DNA of 64,000 nucleotides from Hyalella azteca (taxonomy: Eukaryota; Arthropoda; Malacostraca; Amphipoda; Hyalellidae). The position numbers and the translations under genes were made by a program. The notes under the pieces were generated by a model, which had not been told where the DNA came from, ran no database searches, and saw nothing but the letters and a program-made list of their open reading frames with translations. The stretch is from positions 124,001 to 188,000 of the forward strand of contig NW_025944066.1 in NCBI RefSeq assembly GCF_000764305.2, read 5' to 3'. Positions 60,195-64,000 of the stretch are shown here, one piece after another. The number at the start of each line of letters is the position of its first letter. The stretch's first letter is position 1.

Positions 60195-62412
60195 CAGCTT
60201 TATCGCGTTCATTAGAACTGATGCCAATGCCGATATTGTGCCTCTGAGGGACCACGTCGGGTTGATCATCAATGATTATTTGAATCTTTTCTTTATTTTG
60301 GTCAGGATGAAGTTGCTGTGTGATCTCAGGAGGCGCTGACTGTTGGACAACCGTGACGGCAGATTGTTCAGAACTGCTTGCAGCTGACTGTTCTGCACTG
60401 CTTGCGGCTGATTGTTCCGAAATGCTGACAACAGACTGTTCAGAACAGCTGACAATTGAATGTTCTAAGTTGTTAACAGTGAACGGTTTGGAACTTATTA
60501 TTGTAGGCAAGTCGGTGGCGACAGCCGCAGACTCAGATTTGGTTTCAGTCAAATCTGTTGCATCAAGTTTCTCACCGACAGAAGCGCCCGTTGATGAACT
60601 GGGAGACTTATTTTCAGTAGTAGAAATAACTAGTTCGATTTCCGCGGCAGGATCTTCAGACTTAGTAGCGTTTACTTCTTCACCGGACATCTCGCTTTTC
60701 GATGGTGAAAGGGACACATTTTGTTTATTGCTACCTTCACCTTCTGAAGGCTCATTAGCATTAGTATCACTCACATCAGGTTTCATCGACTCGACGCATC
60801 TGTCGCTGTCTTCAACAGCAGAATTTTGTTCAGAAGATGAATTTATTTCTGCTTCTCCTGACTTCTCGACGGTCTTCAGATCATTATCATCTGAGCTTGT
60901 TTGAGATCTGTGTGGTTTTTCTTCCGATGTTATGGAATTCTTAGACGGACTAGAAGAAGGAAGAGATGAGACCTCTACGTCTGTAGAGACATCGCCAGCT
61001 GACGTTGGTAGAGCTTCTTCGCAAGATGACTTATCACAAGGAATAGGACTAGAGTTGGATGTTTTAACAGGACTTTGTACAATATTGACATTATCACAGG
61101 ATTTTTTATCACTAGTAGAAGGATCAACTTCAGAAACTTTACTTTCTACTGAACTCGCAATACCAGAGTCGCTGTCCTTATTTTCCGAAACTTCGGATTT
61201 TTCTCCTTCAGACTCAAGAACTTTAGAACATCCATCATTTTCCGAAGTAGCATCAGACTTCTCCTCTTGATTTTGGTCGACATCATTATTTAATGAATTT
61301 TGGTCAATTAGTTTAATTGTACCACCAGGCTTCGATTCGCCGTTCGCGTCATCGGAAATGGTCACATTTTCAACCATTGCTTCAGCATCATCAGTAACGG
61401 CATCGTTGGAAGGCACTTCACTGGACACTGTTTCCTTGACCGGTTCTTTGGCAGCTTCTTCGGCATCGGCCTTCTCTTTCTCAGACTTGGTAAGTTCGGC
61501 AATAATGCCGGAAATTGTGGAAATAGCCTCATGTTGAGGAGCAGTTTTGACCTCTTCTTCTTCCTCAGGAAGCGTGTCAGAAACTGCTTGGGACTTAGCA
61601 GGACTGGATTCAACTGACTTTTTAACTTTATCATCCGTACACTTCTCGGGAGATGGCGCAGGCGAAAGACTGGATTTGCTTGTGGATGAATCACAAGAAG
61701 AAGCCTCGTCTGGCTTAGTAATCTCTCGTAGCTCGTCAGGTGTTACCATTTCTTCGTCTGATGCATCTTTTGCACCATTCTTTTCTTGTTTGTTGTCACT
61801 TTTTTTGGAAGGAGATGCACATGACTCTTCAGAACAATTTTCAAGAACAATTTTCGCCAGTTCCGCAGAAGGTTTTAGTTCATTTTCAGAATTAGTGTCA
61901 GTCTTCGCTTCGTTCAAAGATTCGATCAATTCACGAGTGTCTGACTGAACATTGGTTTCTTCATTGCGCTCACCAATATTGTTTTCGTTGTTATTCGTTT
62001 TGATGTCATCTTCATAAATATCTGATCTATGGATATCCTGGTCATAAATCTCGGTGACGATGTTGCTCAAAACATTGTTGTTCTCAATGTTTGAATCCTC
62101 AACACTATTTGATGGGGTGATAATTTCTGGCTGGCTTTCGGTCCGCGTAGTTGTATGGTCAGCGGTAAGACTGGTGGTGTTGTTGTTCGTGGTGTCACTG
62201 TCAAGTGCAGCAGTGGAGATGTTGTCATTCACTAACACTGAGTCGACGTTGTCATTCACTACCGCAGGGTCAAGGTCCACGTCTGGATCAACAACTGATT
62301 CAGTCTGAATGTCGCCTTCAGGCAAATATTCAGGAGAACCGGAGCTTATTTCTCCGTTGTGCAGCGCGCGCTCGGGTTTGTCGTCGCTTTCGCCTCCTCC
62401 GTCGATGTTATT
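60195..62412 (-). CDS. Nbea: Nbea exon 3: giant exon for an acidic, Ser/Asn/Glu-rich disordered region
   Basis: 2,218 bp, about 739 residues. The acceptor is TTTTTCTAG and the donor is AAAGCTG|GTGAGG. It starts NNIDGGGESDDKPERALHNG in phase 0 and ends with 1 nt completing Gly with exon 4. It is extremely rich in Asp, Glu, Ser, Asn and Thr, with few hydrophobics. A short internal repeat of EQSAVS/EQSAAS-type units lies near the C-terminal end (about 60,340-60,465). One clearly amphipathic stretch, HEAISTISGIIAELTKSEKE (61,479-61,538), stands out and could be a docking helix. The equivalent part of relatives is also disordered, variable in length, and carries the PKA-anchoring region in neurobeachin/Akap550; assigning that role to this helix is inference. 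The long + strand frames here are shadows. Confidence 0.93.
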
Positions 62413-62988
62413 CTAGAAAAATAAAAATGTTTCACATGAACAGAGGACAAATTATTCTGATTATTTAAGACAAATTGTTTAATAGAAAAAATGAACGAAG
62501 TTCTCCTCAAATGCCAAGCATAAATCACATTCTTTTAACTATAAAATTAATACAATCGTTAATGACCACATGCTTGCGTACAAGATAAACATAATTGAAG
62601 GCAATATAGAAGACCGAATGGTAAATAAGTCAAATAAAACTAAACACAAAATACTCCTTGATACAGAATTAAATGAAATCAAGAATTATATTCATTCATA
62701 GGTCATAATAGGAATTAAATTAAGTGATCTTATAAATGTTCTTTAAGAAGCAGCACGCGCTACCAATTGTAGGTGTCACGACAATCATCAAATTAATTAA
62801 AAATATTAAATTAAGTGAGCTAGCGTTACCAGGAGTACATGAATTCGTGAATTTCAATGCCAATAGAATAACTCAATTGACTAATATTATAAAATTGAGT
62901 TAACAAACGGTACACGAATTCGTGAATTTATGTGCCAACACGAGAATAAAACAAAATTATATTATAATATGAAGAGAACAAGCTGTAC
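62413..62988 (-). other. Nbea intron 2
   Basis: 576 bp of A+T-rich intron. A short duplicated motif, CACGAATTCGTGAATTT-like and TGAATTCGTGAATTTCAATG, occurs at 62,838-62,860 and 62,911-62,932. No exon was seen. Confidence 0.55.
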
Positions 62989-63266
62989 CTGAGGGTTGTA
63001 GAGGTCAGGAGGAGCGTAATATTGGCGCTCCCAGCCCGAGATGGTGGAGATGGGCCGCTGCTGTCTGATGGCGGGGTCAGTGATGTTGTCGGAGCGATGA
63101 CGCTCGTATTGCTCATACATCTNGCGTAATATTGGCGCTCCCAGCCCGAGATGGTGGAGATGGGCCGCTGCTGTCTGATGGCGGGGTCAGTGATGTTGTC
63201 GGAGCGATGACGCTCGTACTGCTCATACATCTGAGCAAATTGCAGCTTGAACTCTTCATATGATAC
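62989..63266 (-). CDS. Nbea: Nbea exon 2, containing an assembly duplication around one N
   Basis: The acceptor is TTGGCAG and the donor is CCTCAG|GTACAG. The likely true exon is 168 bp (56 codons, phase 0 at both ends), encoding [20 protein letters not shown], a middle part with [13 protein letters not shown], and PPDLYNPQ. As given, it is 278 bp because 63,014-63,122 and 63,124-63,232 are the same 109 bp (one T/C difference at 63,109/63,219), separated by a single N at 63,123. The duplicated form shifts the frame. Removing one copy plus the N (110 bp) restores phase agreement with both neighbours. Confidence 0.85.
63014..63232. repeat. 109-bp direct duplication joined by a single N (probable assembly join)
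   Basis: The two arms are identical apart from one base, lie wholly within a coding exon, and meet at an ambiguous base. This is the pattern left when two overlapping contigs are joined without merging the overlap. Confidence 0.85.
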
Positions 63267-63446
63267 CTGCCAATATCAACACCAAACGTTACAAACTTTT
63301 CAACATTAGCAATGTTTTCCAATAGGCAACATGAGTGTGAAAACGATGGTATTTGGTCACACCATGAACCATATTCTGACTTAATTAATTATTGGCATTA
63401 GATATACATGTAGAATTAGCAGTAAATGTTGAAAGAAATTACGTGC

Positions 63447-63611
63447 CTTAGAGTGTACGATGGCGAGCGTGTCGACCCAGACCCGCCATCCGCCATACTC
63501 ATGCTTGATGGCGTGGTGCAGCAGCATGCGGAACAACGAGTACACCATGTCGCTGATCTTCTGCTCCTCGCTGCAACGAGGGTGGATGTAAGCCAGCGCT
63601 ATCAGCCACTC
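63447..63611 (-). CDS. Nbea: Nbea exon 1 of window: [11 protein letters not shown]...[10 protein letters not shown] block
   Basis: 165 bp (55 codons, phase 0 at both ends). The acceptor is GTGTTGACAG. It encodes [20 protein letters not shown], then [20 protein letters not shown] and [15 protein letters not shown]. It is nearly identical to the vertebrate block EWLI.LAYIyPk.sEEQKItemVY.[30 protein letters not shown]. The donor is AAG|GCACGT, a GC donor. The nearest GT is 4 nt further and would break phase with exon 2. Confidence 0.95.
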
Positions 63612-63906
63612 CTGTCAACACAAACACGTTAAATATTATAATAAGTTTTGAATTAAATGATTACATGTATAATTAACGTGTTAGTGGACGAATGCCAGCA
63701 TCGCTATCAGCCACTCCTGTGAACACGAAACACGTTGAATATTTTAATAAGTTATGTATTAAATGATTACGTGTATAATTAACGTGTTAGTGGACGAATG
63801 CCAGCGCTATCAGCAAAAAAAGCAAAACACGTTCAGTTTTCTAATAAGTTATGAATTAGCCATTTACATGTGTAATTAACGCGTGAATGGACGAAAGACA
63901 GCGCCA
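63592..63906 (-). repeat. ~105-bp tandem array containing the exon 1 acceptor
   Basis: The unit GCTATCAGCCACTCCTGTGA ... TAATAAGTTATGTATTAAAT ... GTATAATTAACGTGTTAGTG ... GACGAATGCCAGC begins at 63,598 (inside the exon), 63,703 and 63,806. The second copy holds an intact acceptor plus exon start (TTCACAG|GAGTGGCTGATAGCG on the coding strand). The third has lost the acceptor to an A-rich replacement. Confidence 0.88.
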
Positions 63907-64000
63907 AACAAAACAGCTACATCCCCGCATCTGTGCTAATGTCAACTAAGAGTACAACGTGATCTATTGAGTATTTACCTGTGTAAATCAAGCAGGTTTC

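Larger units (their letters stand above)
44164..63611 (-). other. Nbea: Nbea (neurobeachin/LRBA/rugose) gene, internal part, 20 exons
   Basis: Neurobeachin is a very large BEACH-family scaffold protein involved in membrane trafficking, synapse function and, for neurobeachin and Drosophila rugose/Akap550, binding of the protein kinase A RII subunit. The 20 exons below total 5,463 bp (1,821 codons). They start and end in phase 0, and every internal junction agrees in phase, with one missing conserved segment between 58121 and 57709. Conserved blocks appear in Nbea order, ending with DUF1088 and the N-terminal part of the BEACH-associated PH domain. The N-terminal region lies beyond 64000, and the BEACH and WD40 parts lie beyond coordinate 1. 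Whether this is orthologous to NBEA or LRBA cannot be decided here; most invertebrates have one gene. Confidence 0.95.

Noticed and set aside
60320..62308. Long + strand frames (Ser/Asp/Leu-rich) opposite the giant exon
   Set aside because: They are shadows of a low-complexity acidic coding exon whose splice sites and phase fit Nbea on the - strand.
63979..64000. Possible further Nbea exon at the right edge (ACACAG|GTAAAT donor)
   Set aside because: The frame required to join exon 1 in phase 0 contains a TGA within the 22 visible bases, so there is no support.

Overview
The window looks like nuclear DNA from an arthropod, perhaps a crustacean; the group is inferred from gene content only. 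It is A+T-rich and dominated by intron sequence. Two well-supported gene loci are present. On the + strand at the left edge are two intronless mab-21 family genes in tandem (234-1358 and 1536-2603). On the - strand, 44164-63611 holds 20 internal exons of a single neurobeachin gene (Nbea/LRBA family; rugose/Akap550 in Drosophila), about 1,821 codons in all. I assembled the exons from GT/GC..AG boundaries. Codon phase agrees at every junction, and the conserved Nbea segments appear in the expected order: the [11 protein letters not shown] block, a giant acidic exon, the [21 protein letters not shown] block, VRNCLEC, the LLQDMDVNRLRAV / [10 protein letters not shown] block, [19 protein letters not shown]1088 and the first part of the BEACH-associated PH domain.

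Layout: 1-2603 mab-21 pair; 2604-44163 a very long non-coding stretch, which is the Nbea intron interrupting the PH domain, with only simple, tandem and inverted repeats recognised; 44164-63611 Nbea exons and short introns; 63612-64000 intron upstream of the first visible Nbea exon. The rest of Nbea (remaining PH, BEACH, WD40 repeats) must lie beyond coordinate 1, so the mab-21 genes are nested in an Nbea intron in the opposite orientation. The same nesting is known for vertebrate MAB21L1 in NBEA and MAB21L2 in LRBA. This is an ancient linkage, probably held by shared regulatory DNA, and it makes the 41.5-kb stretch a good place to look for developmental enhancers.

The most unusual structure is in the Nbea introns. 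Many carry short tandem arrays whose unit includes an exon edge together with its splice site, so intact or decayed copies of 5' or 3' splice sites sit next to the real one. One block of about 0.6 kb, containing part of one exon and its upstream intron, has also been copied about 9.4 kb downstream in the same gene, directly against another exon. There it creates an open but phase-incompatible exon extension. One conserved Nbea exon is not found, and a single N flanked by a 109-bp duplication marks an assembly join inside another exon. A dead Tc1/mariner-superfamily element with intact TA-flanked terminal inverted repeats lies in one intron.

I recognise no tRNA, rRNA, CRISPR or bacterial-type features. 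No further protein-coding gene could be supported between 2604 and 44163.
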